A stretch of DNA of 64,000 nucleotides. Source: Lunularia cruciata. Its lineage: Eukaryota; Streptophyta; Marchantiopsida; Lunulariales; Lunulariaceae. Position numbers and translations under genes: made by a program. The notes below the pieces were generated by a model. It was not told the origin of the DNA, ran no database searches, and saw nothing but the letters and a program-made list of their open reading frames with translations. This document shows positions 1 through 12,602 of this stretch, one piece after another. Location: contig OX419761.1 of NCBI GenBank assembly GCA_948567375.1, positions 53,074,501 through 53,138,500 on the forward strand. The letters are read 5' to 3'. Numbering within the stretch: position 1 is the stretch's first letter; every line of letters starts with the position of its first letter.

Positions 1-3000
1 GATCCTAAAACCCCAACCTTGGCCAATGCGTGTATGTCCTTGACATGGCCATCCAAAAATCACCAAATGAATGGGACCATGTCTCTCTAAATCCTGTGCC
101 CCCAACAAAGATATATCTGATGGTAAGGTCTTTTGGTAACCATTGACTACTGATATTGATAATAACTCAGGATATCGATAAGCCAAGTGTGCCACATGAT
201 ATAGAGAGATTCACCTAACAATCTTGTCTCACTCCACATAAAAGTATCTTTGTACTCATATACCCGCCTGTAGTATTGCAGCTAGTCCAGTACTAATCCC
301 ACTAAACAACTCCAATAGACATACTCCTTCTACTAGATATTGCCAAGCAATGAGTGTGGTATCCAGAGGTGTCAAGGTAATTGACTTTGGAGGCTCATCC
401 TCACATTAGTTTCCAAGTAGTACAAAGGCTTCACTCCAAGCCTGTTGCACCAATTGATTTGCATGTTGTTGCAATGCCTCCTTTGAACTCCACAAAGGAA
501 TATCCAAGGTAGGTGGAATGATCCTACTCATACGCCAATCCAAGTGATGTCCTCTGGTACTAAAGTATCCTTTGCATGGGCATTCCTCTCCAATAAATCA
601 CCAGGCCAAGTAGCAAAACCACTAAAAGCTAAAATTGATGTTGCTATGGTCCTAGACTATAGTGAGTTAAGACTACCAGTACTAAAGCATACAAGTAAGT
701 GACATATTAGTCTCTCACCTAATTGCCAACCTGGTCTATAGGAGGCTCTCTCCTCCTAATAGTCAGTACTAAAACCCATGGGGTATAATAGTGTTCCCCC
801 AACTAACACATCATATGACTCAGCCATTGTCATAATGGCCTGAGCTCTCACCATAGAGCCATCAATTGGATGACTGGGCTGAATTTGAACAACAAACTCT
901 CCACATGTGATGTGCTATGTGAACCACCACCTAGAGATGTTTGGATATGAAATGGAAACCTCTCCACACTGGTCTTCCTTAACTCCAACCCGACAATTGC
1001 AGCCTTCTCCAACATAAGGGGCTACGCACTAGAGTCTAGTAAGACCCTCTATGGTGTATAGACCTTCTTTCAAGGTCCCACCAAACAAAAAATCATCCTT
1101 TGGTTATCTAATAGGACAATTTCAGGTGTAAACCATGCTTGCTCAAAAGCTAGTCTAATTGGTAACTCCTCCAATCTAGCTTTTATTGCCTGCCATAAAC
1201 CATTGGTCACTAAGCGGATCTCATGCTCCTCAACCAAGTCAACTCCAGTATCAACCACCTCTGATCTAGTAGTAGGAATCACATCATCCTTACTATCACA
1301 AAGCATGGTAGCCAACCAAAACACTAGGGTTGGGTCAACTCCCAATGTACACATATCACTAGCAGAGAACAAAGGAAAGTGCATAATCAATTAAGCTGCT
1401 CCTAACATCGTGCTAGACTTAGTCTATATAGTAGCAAGTGGCTGACTAGTAGGTAGTCTATCATGCACCTCATCATGTAATAGCTAGACAGATGATCTAA
1501 AGATGAAATTTAGTTTAGTAATATTTGGAAGGATGTTATACATGATGGACTAAGTAGATCAGATAGAGGTATTACCAAAAGAGTACTTCTACTAATAGGT
1601 CAAAAATCAAGACATGCTTGGAAACTTAGAATCAATAGCTATGCATATGATCTAGAGGTGAAACTGGGAGTGGTGATATCTAGAAGGATGTTTCACATGA
1701 TGGAGAAAGTAGATCAGATAGAGGTTTCACCAAAAGATCATTTCTACTAATAGGGTAGAAGCCAAAGTAGGCTTGAAAACTTTAGAGGAAGTTTTAGAGG
1801 CCTAAATGGATGAATTAGGCCTCAAAAATATGTACATTCCCCACCCCCAAGAAAGGAAAGGCTGAAATTCCCTCCCCCTTGGTTTGTCTCACCAAGAGCT
1901 TTCCAATGGTATCTCACCCACGTGATTTTGAGATTCTTATAGGAAGATTTCCTAAAAGATTCCCTCCAATCAAAACCTATTTGACCAACCAGATGGGACC
2001 AAGACCAACATGTCCTCCATCCAAGAAAGTAATCTAAGGGTAGAGCTCAGTGATAGGTCACCTATCCATGTACCTAATCCTATGGTGGAGCTTCCTTGGA
2101 GGGGATCCTCTTTGGCTATATAATAAAGAGAAGGTGCTCTTTTGGGACATAAGAGGATTGAGTGCAAAATCTATGTTTTCTCTCTTGGAGAGTTCTCTTG
2201 TCCTTGTATTATTACACATCACCACCTACCACACCTAGACTAAGATGTCTAGGAGCATGGATGATGTCTATAGGGCCTAAAAGAGCATGAAAGATTGAGG
2301 AAGTTTGACCTATCTCCCAACCTCTCCTCTTTGTGGGTCCAACTCCATTGATGCTCCTCTAGGTTTTGGAGCACGTACTACACTCCTAATCATTGCGGCA
2401 GATACATCCACCTATGTTGCTCTGCACATGAAGTCTAAGACATCTCTATCACTTGCATATTAGGTGGAAGCCTTAACACCCAAATTTGATCTCCTCTGAG
2501 CTATGGCCATGCTAGCCAATCTTTGCTCCAATTGCTAAATCCTAATAGCCATGGCTATATTAGAAGTAAGGGCAGGTATTGCACCCCTACTAGGTGTGGA
2601 TCCTCTACCACCTCATCTTCCATGACCTGAAGCTCTCCTACCACCTACCATAGCAACTCTACCACTCCGTAACTCCAGGTGTAAGTCAAAGCATTGGTCA
2701 CTAGTGTGACCAAATCTATGGAAATGCTTGCACTATCTCTATGCTAGCTGTGATGCACCAAAGGTATCAGGTCCGCTGCCCTAAGTGCACTCTCTCTTGT
2801 GATAGGGTCTACCACAAGTCCAACAAGCAATACCACCACTCACTGGCTACTATTGATCCAAAAATGAAAGTAAAGGGTTGGCCACACTAGGCCCTCTACT
2901 CACTCCATAGGATCTAAGCTGCCCACACTGTCCTTTGAAATTGACATGGCATGGTGCACTCTATTGCACTATGGAAGAAGTAATAGCTATAGATGAGGTC

Positions 3001-3740
3001 TCCCTACCAAATCTAGATGTCACCACTCTCTCCTCCACCATGTTGAGCTCCATACGCTCAACCAAACCAAAGACCACTACCAAAGTAGGCAAAGTAGCTT
3101 GTAGCAATGTAGCATTATGAACTCTATGTTGCAACTCCCTGTCTAGTATCCCATACCAAAACTGGACTGCTTGGGCCTCAATAACTCCTTGAGTAAAATT
3201 GATCAGTCATCTCATGCAAGTGTATGCCTTGTGTAGGCTCTCTCCAGCCATCCATTGGAACTCCTGCAAGCTCCTCAGCTTGTCAATCCGCATTCCTTGG
3301 TAATTCTGCCTCAAACACTAGAAGAACTCCACCATGGGGTTAAACCTCAGTACTACACCACCTCTTGTAGTAGTACCTCCACTCATAGTAGCACCATCTC
3401 CAAGAGATCCACCAATACTACTAGAGCTAGAACTCGTAGGTATTGCCGATCTACCCCTAGAAACCAAGCTTGAAATAATGAAGATATAGTTCTAAGACCA
3501 GTATTATCTCCATAGCTCAATCTCCTCTAAGTGAACCTCTTGAACTCATGGTAGTTGTCCATTGGTGGACCTTCCAAATGCTAAAACAACCCTTTCCATG
3601 GCATGAAAAGTGTGAACAAAGTCAGGTTCCACATCTATTGTAGATCATATCAACTAGATGAAGTCAAACTCCTTGATGAAGTCATCCAACTCAATGGTAC
3701 CCATTGTACTAGAGTAACGCTTGAGACCTTTGGAGGCTCC
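1..3740 (-). mobile_element. Degenerate Ty3/Gypsy retrotransposon, element A copy 1 (gag side), antisense
   Basis: On the minus strand this stretch reads as a badly decayed gag. Two zinc-knuckle-like motifs lie at about 2700-2840: CWTCGRPYHKREC and CKHFHRFGHTSDQC, the second with one Cys changed to Phe. Upstream of them, toward 3740, lies a gag segment reading MGTIELDDFIKEFD. Positions 1-1475 and 2217-2400 align by eye with 52020-53090 and 56879-57480, so this is a second copy of the gypsy element whose pol is recognisable at 48.2-50.8 kb. It runs off the left window edge before RT. Every frame has many stops, so it is not a working gene. The copy is split by a solo LTR at 1476-2216. The right edge near 3740 is approximate. 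Confidence 0.6.
1476..2216 (+). mobile_element. Solo LTR of the chromovirus family (element B)
   Basis: The sequence starts TGTAATAGC and ends TATTATTACA. It is flanked on both sides by an identical 5-bp duplication, CATCA, at 1471-1475 and 2217-2221. It matches along its length the 5' LTR at 58320-59051 and the inverted solo LTR at 35140-35879. A TATATAA box is at 2117-2123, followed by AATAAAG as in the other copies. No internal element sequence adjoins it: element A resumes directly after the duplication (CCACCTACCA matches about 57322). This is the expected product of LTR-LTR recombination. Confidence 0.9.
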
Positions 3741-4128
3741 ATAAAGCACCGTCTTTGCGTTGGAAGACGTAGAAGATACGAAGACCGTTTAACAACCTTG
3801 GTACATGGCAAGAAAGTACATTTCAAGAAACGGTAGAGGCAGAAGAAGCATGTCTTGACAATGACTGGGATTTGCACGTAGAAGAGAGAAAGTCAAAATT
3901 GAAATTGACTGAAGAATGACTGCAATTTGGGGCAATATAAGATTGCGGCTGCGCAGGGACAAGTTGAATGTGCCAAGTAAATTTCCAATCTCTTTGAGTA
4001 GTTGTCCTGCAATAATGCGTGTCCAGAAGCCCATTGAGAGTAAAATTTTCTGAAATCCCGAGGGAGTTAGAGTTTCTTGTCCAGGAGAGGGTATCATCTT
4101 CTAGCATCGCAAAACGAGAGAACAGATT

Positions 4129-7100
4129 ATGGCGAAGAAGGTGGCCAATGCGCTGGCGGTGCAAGGTTTTGCAATTAGTAGGTTAGATGTAGTAGCTAGA
4201 ATCAAAGTCTTGACTAGACTTTGTATTACATTTTTAGCATGGAACTAGAATTTCAGTTTCACGTGGGTGATGGCAGAAATAGTTGCCAGTAATTGTGAAG
4301 AGCATCTCGAGGTGGAAGGGAAGAGAGGCAATCCGGCTCAATGGACTAAGTTGGATTGGAGGTTAGTATTGGGGAGAGAAGTAGGAGAGCCAATGGGGAT
4401 CACCTTCTATTGGAAGTGTGATGCTGTAGAGGAGACGGTGGAGATTTGCAACTCATTTTTTGCTCCAAGAACAACAAATAGATACAAGGTGGAGTCCTAT
4501 CGAGATCCGATTCAAAGAAGCATTGTGAGGGCGATGATGGCCATGTTCAAACCAGAACAAACCACCACCTATGTGAACATGCAGTAAGCCATCTTCTTCC
4601 ACCAAATGTTTGCAAGAGTTCCAATGAATTGGGCAAAGTGCTTCCACCACTGAACAAGGTAGATGGTGATTAATTGGCAAACGAGCTCTCCACCGCATTA
4701 TTTTGCACCATTTGCATCACATTTCTACTTTGGGTTGAACCCGCTGACCGAAGAGGAGTGTCATCATATGGTATCTCACGTTCATCCGGATTTACGATGG
4801 GAAGCAGACAAGGAAGAGCACCAGTATATGCTGCATCTACGAGCCAACGATGAGTATTTCTTGAAGACCTGACAGTGGAAGGTCAAAGAAATCACCAGTC
4901 CGAAGACAAAGAAACACGGCAAACCCAAAGAAGCCAAGTCGCCTCCCACTCAAAGAAAGACTCGACGGCTGATTATGAAGAATACGAAGATGGTGAGAGA
5001 TGCATCATCGGGATCAGAGTCTGAGGAAGAAACTAAGTTGCAAGAGGAGGAATCTGAAGAAGAGGAGCTCACCTTAAAAAGTGAGGAGTCCGGAAGCAAT
5101 AGCGAGGGGGAGCCAAAAGTTCAGCAATCGGTGGCAGTCAGTGAAGATTGTCAAGCGATGGTGGTGAACAAGCCGAGGGTAGAGGAGAAGGAGGAGTATC
5201 CAGCGGGGCCGAGTTCAAGAGGCAAAGACAAAGAAAGTACCGAAACAATGTCTCTAAAGATACGAAGATCGTGACTTTGGATGAAGGAGCCAATGACGGA
5301 GGTGAAGACTCAAGACAAAGACGGCGATGAAGAGGAAGAGAACTTTGGTGGGATATTGTATTTGACAAAGGTGGTCACACCATTGCTGGAGCTACTGAAG
5401 GATCATCAGAAGGTAATTCTCCAAGATCGTAGGAAGGGGATGAACGATGAATGGTTGCAAGTGGTGATGCATTTGATGAGTGAAGTGAAGGGGTTGTAGG
5501 AGCAACAAGTCCCAAGAAGTAAAGAAGTGGAAGAACTTTGGTGGGAAGAAGGTGTGACAAAGAGGACTCTTACCATGTTACAAGAAAGTTGTGATGTAAA
5601 AGCTAAAGAACTGTAGAGGCGAGCCGGAGAATTAATGGAATAGGCGATGTGGCTGAGCAAGATGAAGGAGGAAGTGAGTGATGTGCGCATCGAGAATGTC
5701 CATTTGAAGGTGATGACCATTGTAATGGAGTAGGAGTTGGATAGTTTGAAGAAGAGTGCAGCGGTGAAGGATCAAGCATGGTAGAGAGAGTTAGCAGCCA
5801 AGCAAGAAGAAGAGGAACAATTACAAGAACTTGTTAGGAGCGCGGAAATGCAGAGCACGCAGTATGCAGAAGAGAAGAAGATGCTTGCTGCGGAGTACAA
5901 AGACAAGTTGAAGATGTATCGTGAGGAGTTGAAGGTCAAACATTCTCAAGGATATACATCGGAATCAGTGGGAGAAGTTGCGGGGAAGTTGAGAGCACTT
6001 CTAAGCACGGAAGCTGAAGGGAGATTGGAAGAAGCCCGCCTACATGAGTTGAAGTTACTTGTGCAGGAAACTCGGAAGAAGGATGTAGATATGAACACCT
6101 TGTTGATCCGATTGAGAGAGTGCGTAGAAGATGTTAGAAGTAGAGAATAATGTCAGTCTTTTGTGACAACCCGGAAAATATCACTTTTGTAGTAATCGGG
6201 TAAGTAAAGTTTGTTCCCGCAGAGATACGAGTCAGAATTGGTCAAATACAAAGCAAAGTAACAATTGTAGTTCTTCTTGGTTGCGTCTTTAATCTCTCAG
6301 TTAGAAACCACACCCAAAAGAGAGTAACAAGCACTGATTTGCAGTCTTGTCACAAATTCACACTCCTTAATCACAACTCCATCAAATCTTTCCAAACAAT
6401 CTTGATTGTGATGATTCAGGCTCTCCCGAAAATGGCACTTCATTGCAAAATGACTTCACCTCCAAATTGTGTTCCACCCCTCTACTGAAGGCATAACTTC
6501 CTCGATTGAAATTGCTTCACATCAACTTTGCACTGCACTCACAAATGCAGAATACTACCAACACTACAATTCCTCTCAGATTTATCAACGCATTGCTCCG
6601 ATTGCACTTCACTCAAGATCAAACACACAGAATGAAGATCAAGGCTGTGGAATCCAACATCCAACAAGCACACTGACTTGCACTTTGAAATTCTTCACAC
6701 ACTCACAAACATAGACACAAAGTTGATACTCGGAATCAAGCTCAAGCAACGAGCACTGCTTCACAACACTTTGCTTTATCTATTCTCAGAAATAATGAGC
6801 ACTGAACAACATTAGACTGCAAATGCCACTCTTAAGTAGTGAAGCAATTGACAGTTCTAACAACTATACCGTTCTACAACAACTCTTCTAACCTGCAAAT
6901 CCGAAATGACAATGCAACCTTTCATATCTGTCTATTCAAATCTCAAATTGGTTTCTACTCCAATCCGATGTCTACTTCTTCCTCTCTATTCAAACCCAAA
7001 CCCGAAGTAACTTTACTTCCTAATATTCTGTCCTCGGGTTTCACAACTCCCAATTCCTCCACTAATTCTAACACTTCTCCTTCCTGATCTGCAATTCCTA

Positions 7101-8322
7101 TCATAATTAAGCCTTCTAAATCTCTATCTCCCGACCCACTCTTCTCTAAGGTGTCAAATGTCAAATCCAAAGACAATTGCACTCCTATCTCTCTTACTTC
7201 GGGTCTAACTACTATCAATTCTTTTACTAATTCTATTGTGTCATTGTCAAGAATTGTAATTGAAAGCATGAATACACTATCTACACCTTCAATTTGTAAC
7301 CCACTTTCCCCTAATCACTCATGTAACTGACCCGAAGACACTTACCGTCTGATCCTACACTTTGGGTTTATTCACTACTGCTATTTCTCCTTCAATTCAT
7401 GTTCCATCTTTAATCAGAACTGAAATTGAAATCATGTGTATCCTAACTATCTTCTTTCCCTACTTTAACTTCCTCTGATGCTTCCCGCAAGATTCACGAA
7501 TTCACCTTCATTGCACTCCAAGGTCTGACTTCCTTGGATTTAGTTGGTCATCTTAGTCTTGAGGCAAAGTCTTTAGACCCGAAGTCATGTAAACCCGAAG
7601 TCCGAAGTACAAAGTCCGAAGTCACATTGACCCGAAGACACCAAACTACTCTTCACATTTACTCTCAAAACTTCAAATGCTTGTAACTTCTTCTACAGAC
7701 CTCCAAAACTTTGCAATTTTGGTGGCAACAGAAAGCCCTAAACGAGACGCTTGGAATGAGATATAGCACGCTTGATTTAGACTTGTGTGCATTGAGATAT
7801 GGCCCCCGCAAGAATCCTGACCTGTAACTTCTATTTCTCCTTCGGGTTTTGCCCTCTTCAACGTCTTATCCGAGTTTTTCCATCCTCTGACACGAAGTAA
7901 ACTTCTTTGAGCTTGATCAAAACACCGGTTTCCCCTCATTTTGTTTCAATTTAGTTTCAACAAGGTACTTTTTCTTCAAAACTCGTCCAAAATGAAAAAT
8001 GTGTGTACCACATCTTCAATTAGATTTAGTTAATTCAGAGTTAAAGAAAATTCAGAATAGTGTGACAGTGGAGTAGAAACCCGATGTTGCAGAAGTAGGA
8101 ATTCGGGTGTCATCGGATTTGGTATTTAACACATTAGAGAAGAGTGGGTCAGGAGATAGAGAGTTAGATAAATCACTCCTTAGTGCAATTGTAGTTTCTA
8201 GTGAAGAAGTAGCAGAAATAGTGAAGGATTTGGTAGATGTTCATATACCCGAAGAAGGAGAAATAGTAGGAAGATCATCGTGTTTGGAAGCTGATGATGA
8301 GGTAGACATCGGATCGGGATAA
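4129..8322 (+). pseudogene. Coding region of TGTG element copy 1, degraded and split
   Basis: Starting at the ATG at 4129 the frame matches the N-terminal part of the other copies (RIKVLTRLCITFLAWN). It then hits a TAG at 4246-4248 where the others have Trp. It continues with GNPAQWTKLDWRLVLG, an acidic and lysine-rich linker around 4975-5340, and a long coiled-coil region (about 5500-6130). The frame runs into an inserted element at 6162. The C-terminal part resumes at about 8030-8322, ending DDEVDIGSG. Several further stops are present, mostly TAG. The protein family is not one I recognise. No catalytic motif of a polymerase, integrase or transposase is visible. Not functional as it stands. 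Confidence 0.6.
6162..8012 (-). mobile_element. Internally deleted TGTG-family element nested in copy 1
   Basis: This 1851 bp segment starts TGTGACAACCCGG and ends GTGTGTACCACA. The ends match the family termini, and the segment lies opposite to its host copy. Flanks are TCTTT (6157-6161) and TCTTC (8013-8017), a 5-bp duplication with one mismatch. Positions 6162-7275 align with 41453-42565, including the C-terminal coding part on the minus strand (6955-7269). The remaining ~740 bp keep only the other end (repeated CCCGAAGTC motifs at 7570-7630, as in 45100-45140) and lack most of the coding region. This looks like a non-autonomous deletion derivative. Confidence 0.75.
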
Positions 8323-9118
8323 ATGTCAATTTTGAGATAGGAAAAGGCAGATATGAAGAGATAGATTGTCAATTGAGATATGCAGGTAAGAATAGATGTT
8401 AGGAAGCGGTGCATAGGTAGGAAGAGCTGCCGTTTGCTTTAGTATTTAAGGGGAGCATTTGCAGTCTTATGTTATTCAGTATTCATATTTCTGAAGATAG
8501 ATAAAGCGAAGTGTTATTCTCAATGCTCGTCGCTTAAGCTTAATTCCGATTGTCAATTTTGTGTTTGTAGTTGTGAGTGTGTGGAGAATTCCGAAGAGCA
8601 AGTCAGTGTGTATGTGGATGTTGGAATCTGCAACCTTGATCTTCATTCTGTGTGTTTGATCCTGAGTGAAGTGCATCGGAGCAATGCCTTGACAGATTTG
8701 AGAAGAATTGTAGTGTTGGTAGTATTTTGCATTTGTGAGTGCATCACGAAGTTGATGTGAAGCAATTTTGATTGAGGAAGTTGTGCCTTCAATGGAGGGT
8801 GGAACACAATTCTGAGGCAAAATCATTCTTTACAGTGAAGTGCCATCTTTGGGAGAATCTGAATCATCACAATCAAGAGTTGTTTGGACAGAATTTGCTA
8901 TGTTGTGATTATATGTGTGTATTCATGACAAGTTGTCAAGATTGTGAGCTTGTTACTCTCTTTTGGGTGTGGTTTCTACCTGAGAGGTTAAAGAAGAACT
9001 CAAGAAGAACTGAAATTGTTACTTTGCTTTGTATTTGGACATTTCTGACTCATATCTCTGCAGGAACGAACTTTACTTACCCGATTACCGCAAAAGTGAT
9101 ATTTTCCGAGTTGTCACA

Positions 9119-10619
9119 ATATCTCAGAACAATAGTGTAGACACACCAAGTGCACTCTCAACTAAATCAGTTCATGTGTCAAACTCCAACTCAAAGTCAA
9201 TCTCCTCCTTCATTGGGACCTGAGATACAAGTTGATAAATGAGCATCACTTCAAGTAAACCCAAAACCCATTGTGTATTGCGGCACTATCTACAAAAAAA
9301 TCCCCAAAGAACTCCATCATGACAAAGTAATCAAAAGCTACAACCCACAACCGGAACCACCACAAGTACCTCACCAAAAATCACCACCAAGTGCCAACAC
9401 CTCCAAATGAACACCACCAACTAATGTAGCTCTAAATACATCAACTACACTAGGAGAAAGTGCAACTTGTAGCTTGCCATCACAACATGCACTCTCATGG
9501 TCTATAGGTCATCACTTCTTGCCTCACTGAAGAGAAACATAAGTAGTCTAATTGGTCATCACTCCAGCCTCACTACCAAGAGCACACCAGAGCACCAATG
9601 CTCTAAAGTCAAGGCACCTCACACAAACATGGCACACAAATAGGAAGCAAAGAATGAAGAAATCACAATCACAAGAAATCTAAGCAAAAACCCTCCATCT
9701 AATAAATCAATGCTAGATTGACTTTGCCACCATTTGGCATTTGACATAATGTGAGTTATCTCCTTCCTAAGCTACCATGATCACTAAGAATGGGATCAAA
9801 TTTTCTCTATTAGCCAAAGCTATAGGTGTATAGATAACATTGGAATAATCATTATGACACAAGTGAGGGTGGACAAGTTGGCTAGGGCACTAGTCTAGGA
9901 ATCAGATATCTAGGGGTCAAGCCCTATTGCACACAATCTAGTAGGGCAGATTTTGCCAAACAATGATTGAAATCTACTCTAAACTAGCTAGCCTTATTTT
10001 GGCACTTCATAGCCCACAGTCTTATGCCTCTAAATGCTAAAATTTAGCCAAATGAGTCCTTTCTTCTTGCGACTTTGACTTTCCAAATCTAGCAAAACTT
10101 CTCCAAATTTGCAAAACTCCTCTAAATCTGGCCAAATCTAACATAAACTCTAGCAAAAATCTGACATAAATCCCTAAAGTTGACTAACCGCCAAATCCTC
10201 TGCTAACTCTCCACTCAAACCAAACTGAAGTGAACTATTTCTCCAAATCACAAATTCATGTGGATGGGTTCTCAACTCCACCACTTCAATTTCACTTTTT
10301 GAGGTCAATTTGCACCAAATTGGTTCTACTTTCACCTCTTGAGCTCAAAATCACAACTATTGCTTGAAAATTGCTTTTCTTTGCTCAAAATTTAGCCAAT
10401 GCTTCCGTACACCATCTGCTTCATTGCCAAATCTGCATCAATCAAATGAAATTCTACACATTATGGAAATCAGAATTCCAATCAAGCTACCAACAATCAA
10501 CAAGTCTTGGAGATACCACCAACACTCTTACTTCTTGCACCTGATTTCCCCTAACCTCACTTCTTTGATGTAATTAGTTTGTTTACACAACTCAAATCAC
10601 ATTCAATCAAATCAATACT
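9119..10619. other. Unassigned repeat-like DNA, no gene seen
   Basis: AT-rich, stop-rich DNA. I see no coding region and no recognisable TE domain. The part 10000-10200 is built from loosely repeated phrases related to CCAAATCTAGCAAAAC. It lies between the TGTG element and a repeat shared with 33.5-33.9 kb, so it is probably old TE leader or LTR sequence, but I cannot assign a family. Confidence 0.4.
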
Positions 10620-10960
10620 TTATTTGTCACTCAATAATTTACCAACAACTGGGCACTTATTACAATCAAGCCACACACTCTCTAGCTAAGAGAATCTAGG
10701 TGATGCTCACCGGCCTCTGTCCACCATAGCCAAGAACTCAAAGGCTCAACATTAGAGAAGTGAGCTCTCTATTGCACTTCAAAAGTAAATTCCTCAACTC
10801 AAACTAGTTCTCAAACCCTATTGGTCCCGTTGATAGCACACCCAACGGTATGAACGGTGCAAGTGATGGTGGATCCTACCATGTAGTCAATACTCTAAAC
10901 ATGAAATCTGACCATTGACAAGTAGCCTATGAGTAACTACCAAAATAATATTGACTAGCA
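10620..10960. repeat. Dispersed repeat shared with 33540-33860
   Basis: About 340 bp aligns by eye with 33540-33860. Shared phrases are CTAAGAGAATC, CCTCTGTCCACCATA (CCTTTGTCCACCATA there), AAGGCTCAACAT and GAAGTGAGCTCTCT. Both are AT-rich and non-coding. A short neighbouring phrase (TCACACACAAACTCCAAAGA) also recurs at about 47790 and 33510, so this is a dispersed TE family of unknown class, perhaps an LTR. Confidence 0.55.
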
Positions 10961-12602
10961 ATACTACTAGAGTCCGAGCAATCTAGGTGCAATGCTACAA
11001 ATGGTGTGACATAACCTTGGCACAATCTTCATTACATAGGGCAAAGAATTACAACTTATGAAATTGATGGAGAAGAGATAAGTTAGGGCAAATCTGATAA
11101 AATAAAGTCCATGAGAGATCCCATTCCCAAAAGATGGGGGTAAAGGATTGACCACTCAGAAAGAGGAACCTTTGGAAGCCTACCTTTGCAAACCTATAAT
11201 AAAGTAAAAAATCATCCTCTCCTTGTTGCACTCTCATGTTAATAGTGAGTTTGAAGCATTTAACATGGAATATGGTACTTGCAAATTTTGAAGTTTTGAA
11301 TTTTTTATAGTCTTTGTGTTGTTTTTCTGCTTGTTAAAGCAATCAAGCTACAAAGTTTGGAGAAAGTAACTATTATCCAAATTTTTTACAAAATTTGGAT
11401 GATTGGTAAAAAATTATCCAAAATAATTTTTTGTCAATATTTAAGCATGTACATAGCTAAATGACATGTGCCATATTTTGAAGGAGGTGCCTTGACAAGA
11501 GCTTTCCAATGAGACCAAGCTCACAATGTTTAGAATTACATGATGGAAGTTATTGAAGTAATGAAGTTATGTGTATTTGAAGTTTGGCAAATTTGAAGGG
11601 AAGCAAAAACTCCAAATTGCTGATATTGCATTCCAAGTTGGGTAGGACTTGTGCCTGATGATATTGATTTGGATGTCTTATATGGACACTTGAAGTTAGG
11701 TTTAAAATTCCAAATTCTAGACCAAGCAAATATGCAAAGGAAACTTTAAAGAGTACAACTTGATGACTACGTGTTCAAGTGAAGTGTGCTACAACTTAAT
11801 AGAACTATTTTTCCAAGAGCTTTCTAGTAAGACCAAATGCACCAAGTTTAGATGTTTTTACAAAAAGTTATGAAAAGATGAAAATGGGGCTTAGCAACTT
11901 TAAGAGTAAATAAGGAAGTCCTTTCTTAGTTTGGAATTAAGGACTTAGTCCAAAATTTTCCTAAATTTGTGGTTTTGTACCCTAAATTAGGATTTGATCT
12001 TGAAATTTGGATATTTGGAATAATTATGAAATAAACCACATCAAAGTGGTTTTGGAAGCTAGTAGAAAAACAAGAAAGTACATTCTCAATGGAAGTATTA
12101 ATAACATGAAACATGGCAAGGTGCAGTTCAAATCAAAGCAACAAAGGGACTGATGACCATTGAGAGAAAGTTCTTGCTAGTATAGAAAGCATGAGTATGG
12201 TTTGAGAGCATCAAGTTTGTGGTAGGGTTCAATGAGGATTGAAGAAAGTTTAGACAATCTAGTGATAGATCTACATTGATGTATTTTAGAAGATAGAGTT
12301 TATCAAGCATATAATTTGAGTGGATCAACGAGTTCTCAATAAGTGAGAAGCTTGGATGTTAACCTTTTCATTGCCAATGGAGAGTAAGAAAGAGAGAATT
12401 GTAGATAAGATTTTGTGATGGTTTGCCCAACACAATGGTTTTTAATGAGATTGAAAAGGAAGACTAAGGTTTGGGATATTAGTCTCAAAACTCCAAAGGT
12501 AAATGAGTTTAGGATGTTTGTACAAAGGGAGTTGTTGAGGAAGTTGAACTTAACCTTTCTCTTGTGGGACTAGACATATGTAGCAATGCATATTACTCAA
12601 GA
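10961..12602. other. Unassigned AT-rich DNA with LTR-like phrases
   Basis: No ORF with recognisable content. Two phrases built on AAGAGCTTTCNAxTNAGACCAA (11498 and 11818) recur at a spacing of about 320 bp. They resemble wording in the chromovirus LTRs (GAGAGCTTTCCAATG), so ancient LTR material is likely. No termini or target duplications were found. Confidence 0.35.

Larger units (their letters stand above)
3741..9118 (+). mobile_element. TGTG-family element, copy 1 (interrupted by 6162-8012)
   Basis: This is a plus-strand copy of the element seen complete at 41453-45238 and 53091-56873 on the other strand. Its right end reads GAGTTGTCACA (to 9118), the reverse complement of the TGTGACAAC start of those copies. 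The region 8430-9118 aligns with the reverse complement of 41453-42120. Its coding region (4129-6150, then about 8030-8322) is cut by a 1.85 kb inverted relative. Without that insert the element is about 3.5 kb, shorter than 3.78 kb. I could not find a clean left terminus or a target duplication matching the right flank ATATC, so the left boundary (3741-3830) is uncertain and may be deleted. Confidence 0.6.
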
